From the NCBI GenBank assembly GCA_016713325.1, contig JADJPJ010000004.1, positions 434,001 to 498,000 on the forward strand: a stretch of DNA of 64,000 nucleotides, read 5' to 3'. Source of the stretch: Candidatus Flexifilum affinis (lineage in GTDB: Bacteria; Chloroflexota; Anaerolineae; Aggregatilineales; Phototrophicaceae). Position 1 is the first letter of the stretch. Each line of letters opens with the position of its first letter. The position numbers and the translations under genes were made by a program. Of this stretch, positions 16,494 to 24,551 are shown piece by piece. Under the pieces are notes generated by a model that ran no database searches, was not told the origin of the DNA, and saw nothing but the letters and a program-made list of their open reading frames with translations.

Positions 16494-18854
16494 ATGGATC
16501 AAAAAGAACTTCGCGAAATTGAAGCAAAATGCATTCAGGAATGCGCGCCTGCCTGCACCTCATCCTGCCCCACCCACGTCGATGTGAAGACGATGCTGGC
16601 GGAGGTCGCCAAAGGGGATTTTTCCGCGGCCCTCCGCACCTACCGGAAAGCCGTCCCCTTTCCGGGCATCATCGGCCGGCTGTGCGATCAACCCTGCCAG
16701 GATGTCTGCCTGCGGCGCGAAAGCGGCGGCGCGATCGCCATACGCGATCTGGAACGGGCTGCCGTGACTTATGGCCAACAGCTTGAAGAAAAATCACGCC
16801 CTCTCCCCAAGCGGAGAGGGCATGTCGCCGTCGTCGGCGGCGGGATCAGCGGTCTGTCGGCGGCTTACGAACTGGTGCGCAAGGGCTACGCGGTCACCAT
16901 TTTCGAGACCGGCAGCGTCCTGGGTGGCAGCCTGTGGCGCATCGACCGGGATTATCTGCCCGCCCGGGTGATCACCGACGACCTGGAGATGATCGAGCGA
17001 CTGGGCATCGACGTGCAGTTGAATACGCCCATCCCAGGTCCCATCGCTGAACTGCGTCGCGAGCACGAGGCGGTTTATCTGGCGATCGGCGCGCTGACCG
17101 AAGCGCATTTCGACGATCTGGAGAGAGACGAATACGGTTTCGTCAAAACCGACGCGGTAACGCTGGAGACCAGCGTGCCGGGGGTATTCGCCGGCGGCGG
17201 CATGCGCTGGGGCAAAGACATGCGGTCGTCGATTACCTCGATCTCCGAAGGGCGGCGCGCAGCGATTTCCATCGACCGCCATCTGCAGCGCGTCTCGCTG
17301 ACCGCCTCACGCATCAACGAGGGATCGTACAAGTCGTGTCTGTACACCAACACTGCCGGAATCGTCTCCGAGCTGGTCACCCAGGAGGGCAACGGTTGGT
17401 ACTATGACCGTGACGAAGCCATGCGCGAAGCCTCCCGCTGCATTCAGTGCGAATGTATGGAATGCGTCAAGGCATGCGAGTACCTCAAGCACTACGAGCG
17501 CTACCCGCGCCGTTACGTCCGCGAGATTTACAACAACCTGTCGATTGTCAAAGGGACGCGCTACGCCAACACCTTCATCAATTCGTGCAGCCTGTGCGGC
17601 CTGTGCGGCGAGCTGTGCCCGGAAGATCTCGACATGGGCGAGGTCAACCTCGCGGCGCGACAGAGCATGGTGGAGCAGGGGCGCATGCCCGCTTCGGCGT
17701 TCGACTTCGCGCTGCGCGAGATGGCGTTCAGCAACAGCGACCATTTCTCTCTGGTCCGCAACGCCCCTGGCACGTCGGCCAGCGATTATGTCCTGTTCCC
17801 CGGCTGTCAGTTGTGCGCCTCATCGCCACAGCATGTTGAAGCGGTCTACGCGCATTTCCGCGACCGCCTCGCTCAGGCCGATGTCGGGCTGATGCTGGGC
17901 TGCTGCGGTGCACCGGCAAAGTGGGCCGGCGACTCCGCTCTGTTCGAGCGCACGACCGCCCACTGGCGGGAGGCACTGAAGCAAATGGGCGACCCGACCG
18001 TCATTCTGCCCTGCCCGAGCTGCTACCAGACCTTCAAGACCACCCTTCCGGATGTGCAGATTGTCTCGCTCTGGGAAGCATTGGAGCAGGTTGGGCTGCC
18101 GGAAGGTGTTCAGCCGGTCGCGCAAAGAGTCGCAATACACGACCCCTGTTCGGCGCGGCGCGAGCGCCCGATGCAGGACAGCGCTCGCCGCCTCGCCGAG
18201 CGGTTGGGCTGCACGATCGAAGAACTGCCCCTGAGCCGCGAAAAGACGGTATGCTGTTCCTATGGCGGTCACATGTGGCTGGCCAACCCGGAGATAGCGA
18301 AGAAGACGGTCAAGCGCCGCATCGACGAATCGACGGCCGATTACCTGACCTACTGCGCCATGTGCCGCGACTTCTTCGCCAACCAGGGCAAGCGTGCGCT
18401 GCATCTGCTGGATTTGGTTTACGGGACGCCCGACGATTGTGCGGCGCGGCCCAACCCCGGCTGGTCGCAGCGGCGCGAGCACCGTGTGCAGCTCAGACGC
18501 CGCTTCCTGATCACGATCTGGGGAGAAGAGATGGACGATGCAGCACCCTACGAATCGATCCGCCTGGTTGCATCGGACGAGGTCCGCGCCCTGCTGGAGC
18601 AAAGGCTGATCCTCACCGAAGATATCCAGCGGGTCATCGAGTATGCCGAGAGGACGAAGCGCCGCCTGCGTAGCCCGAAGACGGGGCATTTCCTGGCCTA
18701 CTACAAGCCGCACACGGTGACTTACTGGGTCGAATACCTGCCGCAGGACGACGGATATGTCGTATTCAACGCCTACAGCCACCGGATGGACGTGCCTGGC
18801 AGCGATTTGCCTGGCAGTGTTGCCCCGAAGGACACGGGGACAGCGCCATCATGA
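16494..18854 (+). CDS. FAD/Fe-S oxidoreductase with HdrB-like CCG domains (DVU_1558-type partner of aldehyde oxidoreductase)
   Basis: A 786-residue modular electron-transfer protein. Residues 1-95 carry the glutamate-synthase-type Fe-S N-terminus (C13, C17, C21, C25 region, then CDQPCQDVC). From ~110 an FAD/NAD(P) Rossmann domain begins VAVVGGGISGLSAAYELVRK. At 316-328 and 365-375 are two [4Fe-4S] motifs (CIQCECMEC, CSLCGLCGELCP). From ~432 come two CCG domains like heterodisulfide reductase HdrB (FPGCQLC, GCCGAP, HDPCSARRE, CCSYGGH, YCAMCRDFF). The last ~100 residues end in a family-specific tail (YYKPHTVTYWVEYL, NAYSHRMDV). ATG 16494 (MDQKELREIE) is preferred over 16464 by family-like sequence. 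It probably takes electrons from the oxidoreductase; the acceptor is unknown. Its gene overlaps the next by 4 bp. Confidence 0.85.
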   Translation: MDQKELREIEAKCIQECAPACTSSCPTHVDVKTMLAEVAKGDFSAALRTYRKAVPFPGIIGRLCDQPCQDVCLRRESGGAIAIRDLERAAVTYGQQLEEKSRPLPKRRGHVAVVGGGISGLSAAYELVRKGYAVTIFETGSVLGGSLWRIDRDYLPARVITDDLEMIERLGIDVQLNTPIPGPIAELRREHEAVYLAIGALTEAHFDDLERDEYGFVKTDAVTLETSVPGVFAGGGMRWGKDMRSSITSISEGRRAAISIDRHLQRVSLTASRINEGSYKSCLYTNTAGIVSELVTQEGNGWYYDRDEAMREASRCIQCECMECVKACEYLKHYERYPRRYVREIYNNLSIVKGTRYANTFINSCSLCGLCGELCPEDLDMGEVNLAARQSMVEQGRMPASAFDFALREMAFSNSDHFSLVRNAPGTSASDYVLFPGCQLCASSPQHVEAVYAHFRDRLAQADVGLMLGCCGAPAKWAGDSALFERTTAHWREALKQMGDPTVILPCPSCYQTFKTTLPDVQIVSLWEALEQVGLPEGVQPVAQRVAIHDPCSARRERPMQDSARRLAERLGCTIEELPLSREKTVCCSYGGHMWLANPEIAKKTVKRRIDESTADYLTYCAMCRDFFANQGKRALHLLDLVYGTPDDCAARPNPGWSQRREHRVQLRRRFLITIWGEEMDDAAPYESIRLVASDEVRALLEQRLILTEDIQRVIEYAERTKRRLRSPKTGHFLAYYKPHTVTYWVEYLPQDDGYVVFNAYSHRMDVPGSDLPGSVAPKDTGTAPS
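16798..16821. repeat. hairpin repeat captured inside a coding sequence
   Basis: The arms GCCCTCTCC (16798-16806) and GGAGAGGGC (16813-16821) match the hairpin core of the MITEs at 4354 and 8083 and the repeat at ~9922. In frame it encodes most of RPLPKRRG, linking the Fe-S N-domain to the FAD domain of the host protein. Confidence 0.6.
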
Positions 18855-19066
18855 CCACACATACCGGCTTTTCGCCAGAAGAATCGCCCTGGATGTGCGG
18901 CCAGTGCGACCTGCCGCTGCAGCTCTCGTCGGTGGAGGTCGGCTACATGGGCAATGCTTTCCCGGTCGAACTGTGGAAGTGCCCGAAGTGCGGTCTGGTC
19001 TTCGTCCCCGAGGCGCTGGCGCTTGGCAAGATGGTCGATGTCGAAAAACAGCTTGAGGACAAATGA
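18851..19066 (+). CDS. small two-CxxC redox/zinc protein (DVU_1557 family-like)
   Basis: 71 residues with two CxxC pairs, MCGQCDLPL (residues 16-19) and WKCPKCGLVF (44-47), forming a rubredoxin- or zinc-ribbon-like knuckle. The tail ends PEALALGKMVDVEKQLEDK. It overlaps the previous gene and the next by ATGA, indicating translational coupling. From memory this matches the DVU_1557 family redox protein of Desulfovibrio aldehyde oxidoreductase operons. Iron or zinc binding is inference from the cysteines. Confidence 0.75.
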   Translation: MTTHTGFSPEESPWMCGQCDLPLQLSSVEVGYMGNAFPVELWKCPKCGLVFVPEALALGKMVDVEKQLEDK

Positions 19067-19791
19067 CCGTGACGGGCGAGCACCTCCTGCTGTATGAACA
19101 GCCTCCGCTCCTGCGCATTGCTGGGGACGCCATTCGCCCTGGCGGCCTGGATCTGACCGATCGGGCGATGTCGCTCTGCGCGCTGGAGCCGGGCGCGTGG
19201 GTGCTCGATGCCGGCTGCGGCCAGGGTGCGACCGTCGAGCATCTGGCGTCGCGTTATCGGCTGCGGGCCGTCGGCGTCGATCCGTCCGCCTTCCTGCTCC
19301 GCGCCGGACTCGAGCGTGCGCCGTCGGCCCCTCTCATCCAGGCGGTGGGTGAGGCGCTGCCGGTCGCTTCCGACTTGTTCGCGGCCGTATTCGCGGAGTG
19401 CACCCTGTCGCTGATGGATCGTGAGCGGGCGCTGGCCGAATTTCACCGGGTTCTGCATGACGACGGGTGGCTCATCCTGACGGACATGTACGCTCGCGAC
19501 CCGGCCGGTGCGGCGGAACTACGCCATCTCCCCGTCCGGTCCTGCGTCGCCGGAGCCGTCTCTCGCGAGGAGCTGATCGCCAGCGTGACCGCTCACGGCT
19601 TCTCGGTCCGCCTGTGGGAGGATCACACCGACGCGCTCAAGCGCTTCGCAGCCCGGCTGATCTGGGAACATGGGTCGCTCGCCAATTTCTGGCAGTGCGC
19701 CGCCCAGACCGACGGCAGCGTGCTGGACGGCGCGGTGACCCTGTCCCGACCCGGATACTACCTGATGATCGCCCAAAAGAGCCGAGACTGA
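19063..19791 (+). CDS. class I SAM-dependent methyltransferase (DVU_1556/TrsM-like)
   Basis: A 242-residue Rossmann methyltransferase. Motif I is VLDAGCGQGATVEHL (~47-61). The acidic residue at the end of beta 2 lies in LRAVGVDPSAF, and motif IV/post-I regions are AVFAECTLSLM and LTDMYARD. It begins inside the stop of the preceding gene (ATGA) and belongs to the operon. Similar methyltransferases occur in the corresponding Desulfovibrio cluster, where the name TrsM pairs them with a radical-SAM protein, as I recall. The substrate is unknown; a small molecule or a partner protein of the cluster is possible. Confidence 0.8.
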   Translation: MTVTGEHLLLYEQPPLLRIAGDAIRPGGLDLTDRAMSLCALEPGAWVLDAGCGQGATVEHLASRYRLRAVGVDPSAFLLRAGLERAPSAPLIQAVGEALPVASDLFAAVFAECTLSLMDRERALAEFHRVLHDDGWLILTDMYARDPAGAAELRHLPVRSCVAGAVSREELIASVTAHGFSVRLWEDHTDALKRFAARLIWEHGSLANFWQCAAQTDGSVLDGAVTLSRPGYYLMIAQKSRD

Positions 19792-19814
19792 AGTTCAAGA
19801 CCAGGAGCGCGCGG

Positions 19815-20267
19815 ATGGACGACTATGTGGCTGAACGCATGCGGGAACTCAAGAACCAGGGCTTCTTTTGCAGCCAGATTCTGATGATCCTCGGCCTGGA
19901 TCTCCAGGGCAAAGAAGATCCCGCGCTCATCCGGGCGATCCACGCGCTGGCCGGCGGCCTGGGCTTCAGCGGTGAGACCTGCGGCGCACTGACCGGCGGC
20001 GCGACGCTTCTCGGCCTGTACGCCGGGAAGGGGACGCCCGAAGAGCAGGAAGACCTGCGCCTCAACTTCATGGTCGAGGATCTGGTGAAGTGGTTCAAGG
20101 AAGGCTATGGCCGGGATTATGGCGGCATTCGCTGTGAAGAGATCCTGGCCGGCAACCCCAGCAATGTCGGCATTCGCTGCCCGCTGATGGTCGCCGGAAC
20201 CTTCCAGAAGGTCAAAGAACTGCTGGTGGAAAACGAGTTCGACCTGGCCGGCCGCGATGACGACTGA
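19815..20267 (+). CDS. C-GCAxxG-C-C family protein (DVU_1555-like)
   Basis: 150 residues with the family's cysteine pattern: FFCSQ (Cys ~19), GETCGALTGG (~60) and two later cysteines, IRCEEIL and IRCPLMV. The family is widespread in anaerobes, thought to bind a metal or Fe-S cluster, and of unknown reaction. The start ATG 19815 is preceded by CCAGGAGCGC; upstream in-frame codons only shadow the methyltransferase. The gap to the previous gene is 23 bp and the overlap with the next is 11 bp. Its place between the methyltransferase and radical-SAM genes matches the Desulfovibrio order. Confidence 0.82.
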   Translation: MDDYVAERMRELKNQGFFCSQILMILGLDLQGKEDPALIRAIHALAGGLGFSGETCGALTGGATLLGLYAGKGTPEEQEDLRLNFMVEDLVKWFKEGYGRDYGGIRCEEILAGNPSNVGIRCPLMVAGTFQKVKELLVENEFDLAGRDDD

Positions 20268-21390
20268 ACGCGAACGGGTCCTCTCCAGCACCGAAAGCGT
20301 CTGCCCGGTCTGTCTGGCGCGGCTCGACGCGCAGCGGGTGCAGATCGACGACGAGGTGTACCTCGTCAAGACCTGCCCCGACCATGGCACCTTCCGCACC
20401 ATCGTCTGGCGAGGATCGTCGCCGGCATTCGCCGACTGGGCGCGTCCGAAAATCCCATCTCATCCGGCCCATCCGTTCACTCCGGTCAACCAGGGCTGCC
20501 CGTTTGACTGCGGTTTGTGCCCGGACCACCGGCAGCAGACCTGCACAGCACTGATCGAGGTCACGCACTTGCAGTTCGACGGCGTCGACGACGAGATCAT
20601 GCAGACCATCCGCGGCGTGCGCCAGTTGGAGCGCAAGCGCGCCGCCATCGCCCACTGCGCCGAGGCCGATCTCGGCGTGGTGCTGGTCCCTGTGCTCGTG
20701 CCGGGTGTCAACACCCACGGCCTCGGCGCGATCATCGACTTCGCCCTTGAACACTTTCCCACGGTGCGCGGCGTTCACTTTCAACCGGTCACTTACCTGG
20801 GACGCTTTCCCCAACCCCCGGCCAACGACGACCGCATGACCATCCCCGAGGTGATCCGCCTCATCGAAGCGCAGACAGGTGGCCGTTTGCGTGTGGAGAA
20901 CTTCACGACATCCGGGTGCGAAAACGCTCTGTGCTCGCTGCACGGCAATTTCGTCGTCATGCCCGATGGCAGTCTGCGTCCCTGGATCAACCAGCAGCAG
21001 AATACGAGCTGCTGCACGCCGCAGCCCGCCGCGCTGGGCGCAGAGAAGACGCGCCAGTTCGTCGCCCAGCACTGGTCGGCCCCGCCGGCCTCGAGCGGTA
21101 TGATCGCGCTCGACAGCATCGGCGGCAGCGCTTCCGGCGGCACCAACAGCGGCCCGGCCTTCGGCGAATGGGATACCTTCCTGGCCCGCACGAAGACCCA
21201 TACCTTCTGCATTTCGGGGATGGCTTTCCAGGACGCCTGGAACCTGGACCTGGAACGTCTGCGCGACTGCTGCATCCACACCGTCAGCCCGGACGGACGC
21301 ATCATCCCGTTCTGCGCCTACAACCTGACCGACCAGAGCGGGCGGGCGCTGTATCGCGGCCAGAGTCTTGTGACCGAGGCCAGCCTATGA
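20257..21390 (+). CDS. radical-SAM-type protein TrsS-like (DVU_1554), with apparent internal in-frame deletion
   Basis: 377 residues. The N-terminus has zinc-ribbon-like CPVC...CPDHG (16-43), then NQGCPFDCGLCPDHRQQ (78-94), the accessory cysteine motif seen before the radical-SAM domain in this COG1964-like group. Relatives continue EVT-x-RCNLxCPxCF, with the SAM-cluster cysteines and then GGEP. Here TCTALIEVT (residue 103) joins directly to HLQFDGVDDEIMQTIRG, a region normally ~75-80 residues further on. The later core (GVVLVPVLVPGVN, VRGVHFQPVTYLG, VENFTTSGCENALCS) is intact. The gene thus lacks the canonical CX3CX2C and would be inactive as a radical enzyme unless the first motif substitutes. 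The frame is kept across the junction at about 20563-20570. It overlaps the preceding gene by 11 bp. Confidence 0.75.
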   Translation: MTTERERVLSSTESVCPVCLARLDAQRVQIDDEVYLVKTCPDHGTFRTIVWRGSSPAFADWARPKIPSHPAHPFTPVNQGCPFDCGLCPDHRQQTCTALIEVTHLQFDGVDDEIMQTIRGVRQLERKRAAIAHCAEADLGVVLVPVLVPGVNTHGLGAIIDFALEHFPTVRGVHFQPVTYLGRFPQPPANDDRMTIPEVIRLIEAQTGGRLRVENFTTSGCENALCSLHGNFVVMPDGSLRPWINQQQNTSCCTPQPAALGAEKTRQFVAQHWSAPPASSGMIALDSIGGSASGGTNSGPAFGEWDTFLARTKTHTFCISGMAFQDAWNLDLERLRDCCIHTVSPDGRIIPFCAYNLTDQSGRALYRGQSLVTEASL

Positions 21391-21400
21391 GCGCCATCGC

Positions 21401-22681
21401 ATGAGGCGAACGCCGCTGGAGCCGTGGATTGCCGCCAAGATCGGGCGCGCCGGAGAGCCGCTGACTCGCGCCGATCTGGAAGCCTACCAGGGCCGCACCC
21501 TGGCCGAGACGGTCGCCTGGGCGCGGGCGCGCAGCGGCTTCTACCGGCGTCTGCTGGCCGATCTGCCGGAGGTCGCCGGGCTGGCCGATCTGCACCATCT
21601 CCCCTTTACCACGGCGGACGATCTGCGGCGCGAACCGCTTCAGTTCGTGTGCGTCTCGCAGGACGACATTCAGCGAGTCGTTACCCTGGACACCTCGGCC
21701 ACGACCGGCAGCCCGAAGCGTCTCTACTTCACGCGGGCCGACCAGGAACTCACCATCGACTTCTTTCACCATGGCATGATGACGTTCACCGAACCCGGCG
21801 ACCGCGTGCTGATCCTCCTGCCCGGCCAAACTCCCGGCAGCGTCGGCGACCTGCTGGCCACCGCGCTCGGCCGCTTCGAAGCGGTCCCGGTCAAGTTCGG
21901 GCCGGTCACAGAACCGACGGCCGTCATCGACGCTATCCGGCGCGAGGCGATCGACGTGATCGTCGGCGTGCCGGTGCATCTGCTGGTGCTGGTCCGTCGG
22001 GAGCCGGCGCTGCAACTGCGCAGCGTTCTCTTCGCCACCGACCATGCCCCCGATCCGACGCGCCAGGCGCTGGAGTCTCGCTGGGGCTGTTCGGCCTTCG
22101 ACCATTACGGCATGACCGAAATGGGCCTGGGTGGCGGCGTGGAATGCGAGGCTCGCCGCGGCTATCATCTGCGCGAGGTCGATCTGCTCTTCGAGGTCGT
22201 CGATCCGCAGACCGGCGAGCCTTTGCCCGACGGAACCTACGGCGAGATCGTGTTCACCACCCTCACCCGACGCGGCATGCCTCTGATCCGCTACCGTACG
22301 GGCGACTGGGGCCGCTTCCTCCCCGGACCCTGCCCGTGTGGGACATGCCTGCGCACCCTGGAACGGGTGGCGGCGCGGGTGAGCGGCCGTCTGCGTGTCG
22401 GAAACGCACTGCTCACCATCGCCGATCTGGACCGCGCCCTGTTCCAGGACGAGCGCGTCCTGAATACTGCCGCGGCTATCGTCTATGAGGGCCTCCGGGA
22501 ACGTCTGGACCTGACCGTTCAGCGAAGGGACCGATCCCTCGACGCCGATGGGGTCCATGCGCTGCTGGCGCCCGTGCCCGGCTTGTCCTCGCTGCCGGCC
22601 GCCATCACCTTTGTGGATCACGTCCCGCTCACCATGGCGAAGCGCGTCCTGGCCGACCGGCGAGGAACCTCTCATGGCTAA
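21401..22681 (+). CDS. AMP-dependent ligase, phenylacetate-CoA ligase-like (DVU_1553 family-like)
   Basis: 426 residues of the ANL superfamily, similar to PaaK-type ligases. The adenylate-forming P-loop is TSATTGSPKRLYFT (~99-112), the aromatic motif is FDHYGMTEMG (~230) and the hinge-type segment is LIRYRTGDWGRFL (~300). A late CPCG...C pair, typical of PaaK-like proteins, reads PCPCGTCLRTLERV. It would activate a carboxylate as acyl-AMP and pass it to CoA or a thiol. In this operon the carboxylate could be the product of the aldehyde oxidoreductase or a cofactor precursor; this is inference. The start ATG lies 10 bp after the previous stop without a clear ribosome site, suggesting translational coupling. 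It overlaps the PadR gene by 8 bp. Confidence 0.8.
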   Translation: MRRTPLEPWIAAKIGRAGEPLTRADLEAYQGRTLAETVAWARARSGFYRRLLADLPEVAGLADLHHLPFTTADDLRREPLQFVCVSQDDIQRVVTLDTSATTGSPKRLYFTRADQELTIDFFHHGMMTFTEPGDRVLILLPGQTPGSVGDLLATALGRFEAVPVKFGPVTEPTAVIDAIRREAIDVIVGVPVHLLVLVRREPALQLRSVLFATDHAPDPTRQALESRWGCSAFDHYGMTEMGLGGGVECEARRGYHLREVDLLFEVVDPQTGEPLPDGTYGEIVFTTLTRRGMPLIRYRTGDWGRFLPGPCPCGTCLRTLERVAARVSGRLRVGNALLTIADLDRALFQDERVLNTAAAIVYEGLRERLDLTVQRRDRSLDADGVHALLAPVPGLSSLPAAITFVDHVPLTMAKRVLADRRGTSHG

Positions 22682-23231
22682 GCGGCGCCAGGCCAGCAGT
22701 ATTTCCCCGGAATACGTCATCCTGGGTATGCTCGACCAGAAGCCGGCGCACGGCTACGACCTGCATGAACGCATTGCTCAGCAGTTGGGACAGATCTGGA
22801 CGATCAGCCTCAGCCAGGTTTACAACCTGCTCAGCAGGCTGGAGGGTGGGCGGCTGATCGTGGGAATCCTGCAGGAGCAGGAGCGAGCGCCGGCGCGCCA
22901 CCTCTTCACCATAACTGCGCTGGGACGAAAGCACCTGGAGGATTGGCTGGTCCGCCCGACAGAACCGAGCGTCCATGCTATTCGTGTTGAGTTCCTCACG
23001 CGCCTGTATTTTGTGCGCACGGCCACCCCGGAGCGGGTCGATCCCCTTTTTGAGAGGCAGATCGTCCGCATCCGCGACGCAGCGGCACGGATGCAAGCTG
23101 CCCTCGACCGACTGCCGGACGGTGAGACTCTCAACCGCTGGGGTCTGGATCTGCGCATCCACCAACTGACCTCGGTCATTGACTGGCTGACCCGCGTTCG
23201 CGAGGAGATCGGTCAGCTTCCGTCAGATTGA
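22674..23231 (+). CDS. PadR family transcriptional regulator
   Basis: 185 residues. The N-terminal winged helix begins SPEYVILGMLDQKPAHGYDL, with recognition-helix region TISLSQVYNLLSRLEGGRLI and wing APARHLFTITALGRK, as in PadR. The C-terminal half is the helical Vir_act_alpha_C-type dimerisation domain. It starts inside the last codons of the ligase gene, so it is co-transcribed and likely autoregulates the operon. The palindrome at 13444-13458 is one candidate operator. PadR proteins often sense phenolic or aromatic compounds, which would fit an aromatic-aldehyde substrate; this is inference. Confidence 0.88.
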   Translation: MAKRRQASSISPEYVILGMLDQKPAHGYDLHERIAQQLGQIWTISLSQVYNLLSRLEGGRLIVGILQEQERAPARHLFTITALGRKHLEDWLVRPTEPSVHAIRVEFLTRLYFVRTATPERVDPLFERQIVRIRDAAARMQAALDRLPDGETLNRWGLDLRIHQLTSVIDWLTRVREEIGQLPSD

Positions 23232-23345
23232 TCGGCCTGTGCGTCGTGGGGCTGGCCCTTCTCCCGCGGCGACGAAGGCATCAGCCAACAGACACGCAAT
23301 GGTTGCCAGACCGGGGATATTTGCTTCCGCACCCTGGCAAGACCG

Positions 23346-24416
23346 CTACCGGCGGCGCTCCACGGACTCGATCAGGCTGCGGGCTTCCGCTTCGGTCTGC
23401 GCGTCCGCGATGATGAACATGCCCGTTCCACCTGTGGCGTCCAGCAGCGGCAGCACTTCTTCGGGCAATACCCCGACCGCCTGTACACTCTTGCCGGCGT
23501 CGAGGATACGGCGGTAGAGGGGATACCAGCGCGGGTCTCCGCCCGACTCGATGCCTGCCTGTGGAGTCCACTCGATCGCATGCAGGCTCTCGATGGCGAG
23601 CAGTTGATCGAGATGCACGACGGCCTGAGTCCCATCGAGATGATACATGCTGTAGTCGAGCCACGCGCATTGTTCGCTGAGCGAGGGAGCCACGAATTCA
23701 GCGAACATCTTCGGTGAAAACATGGCAGAGGCGTCGCACTGCACTTTGCCGGTCTTACCCGGTCCCCAGATACGGAATGCCGAGAAGGCATTGCCCCCCC
23801 ATTCATCCCGGATGATCTGATACAGCGCGTCGAAGACGTCAAAATAGACCTGGTTGATCTCCGCAATCAGCCGCTTGACCACGTCGGGTTGCTCGATCAG
23901 GTCGAACATCAGACTCTCCGCACCGCGCAGCGATGCGACGGTGTCCATGTTTTCGATCAGGTCGGGCATTCCAACCAGGAAGCGGCCGTCACTGATTGCC
24001 ATGCCGTGCTCCAGTAGCGCGCGCTGACGTTGAAACCAGAGCTGGTTTGGGTCGAACAGCAGGGAGGGGGCGTTTTCGAGATCGTCAAAACATGGGTGAT
24101 ACCAGACGGAGTCGTCCGTGAAGCTGGGATGCGAACCCAGCATCAAGGCCAGGCTGCCCGGCCCGATGTGCGTGTCATAGTACGGATAGGCCTCTCCTCC
24201 AAAATAGGTGCGGGAGAGATCGTACTCCGCTTTGCGCGCGCGGTACTCCGGGGTTATCCATTCCTGTTCAAGTGTTTCCGGGGTGGCCGGTTTGGGGATG
24301 TTTGCATGGGGGTTATCGGCGGGCGCTTGAGTCGACACGACAAAACCCCGGTGTTCCCACCAGGCAATATGGCGTGCTCTCACGCCGTCCCAGTCCGATT
24401 TCCAGAAGTTTCCCAT
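23346..24416 (-). CDS. uroporphyrinogen decarboxylase (URO-D) superfamily protein
   Basis: 356 residues of the URO-D/MtaA/CmuA-like TIM-barrel superfamily. Recognisable blocks are FLVGMPDLIENMDTVASLRG, MFSPKMFAEFVAPSLSEQ, SMYHLDGTQAVVHLDQLLAI and HAIEWTPQAGIESGGDPRW. The porphyrin-binding signature of true HemE is absent, so a role in haem synthesis is unlikely. Relatives in saccharolytic and demethylating bacteria are thought to act as corrinoid methyltransferases or have unknown roles. The start is ATG 24416. It is divergent from the GH31 gene with a shared 135 bp control region, which hints at joint regulation with glycan utilisation. Confidence 0.75.
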   Translation of the reverse strand: MGNFWKSDWDGVRARHIAWWEHRGFVVSTQAPADNPHANIPKPATPETLEQEWITPEYRARKAEYDLSRTYFGGEAYPYYDTHIGPGSLALMLGSHPSFTDDSVWYHPCFDDLENAPSLLFDPNQLWFQRQRALLEHGMAISDGRFLVGMPDLIENMDTVASLRGAESLMFDLIEQPDVVKRLIAEINQVYFDVFDALYQIIRDEWGGNAFSAFRIWGPGKTGKVQCDASAMFSPKMFAEFVAPSLSEQCAWLDYSMYHLDGTQAVVHLDQLLAIESLHAIEWTPQAGIESGGDPRWYPLYRRILDAGKSVQAVGVLPEEVLPLLDATGGTGMFIIADAQTEAEARSLIESVERRR

Positions 24417-24551
24417 GACTTCGACCTTTCAAAGCGAGGTATGATTCAAAGAAGGGAACGCTCATTTCCCCCACGATACCGTGAAAAATGGGATGGTATA
24501 TCCTGTTTTTGTGCCCCATTTTCTCATATTTTCACTCGGGAGTTCCACATC
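24417..24551. promoter_or_regulatory. divergent promoter region with inverted repeat
   Basis: This lies between the URO-D-like and GH31 genes. It contains an inverted repeat AAAATGGG (24485-24492) / CCCATTTT (24515-24522) and AT-rich stretches suitable for promoters. GGGAG at about 24537-24541 serves the TTG start of GH31. Confidence 0.4.

Noticed and set aside
21302..22720. 472-codon minus-strand frame opposite the AMP-ligase gene
   Set aside because: Shadow frame; the plus strand carries complete ligase motifs.
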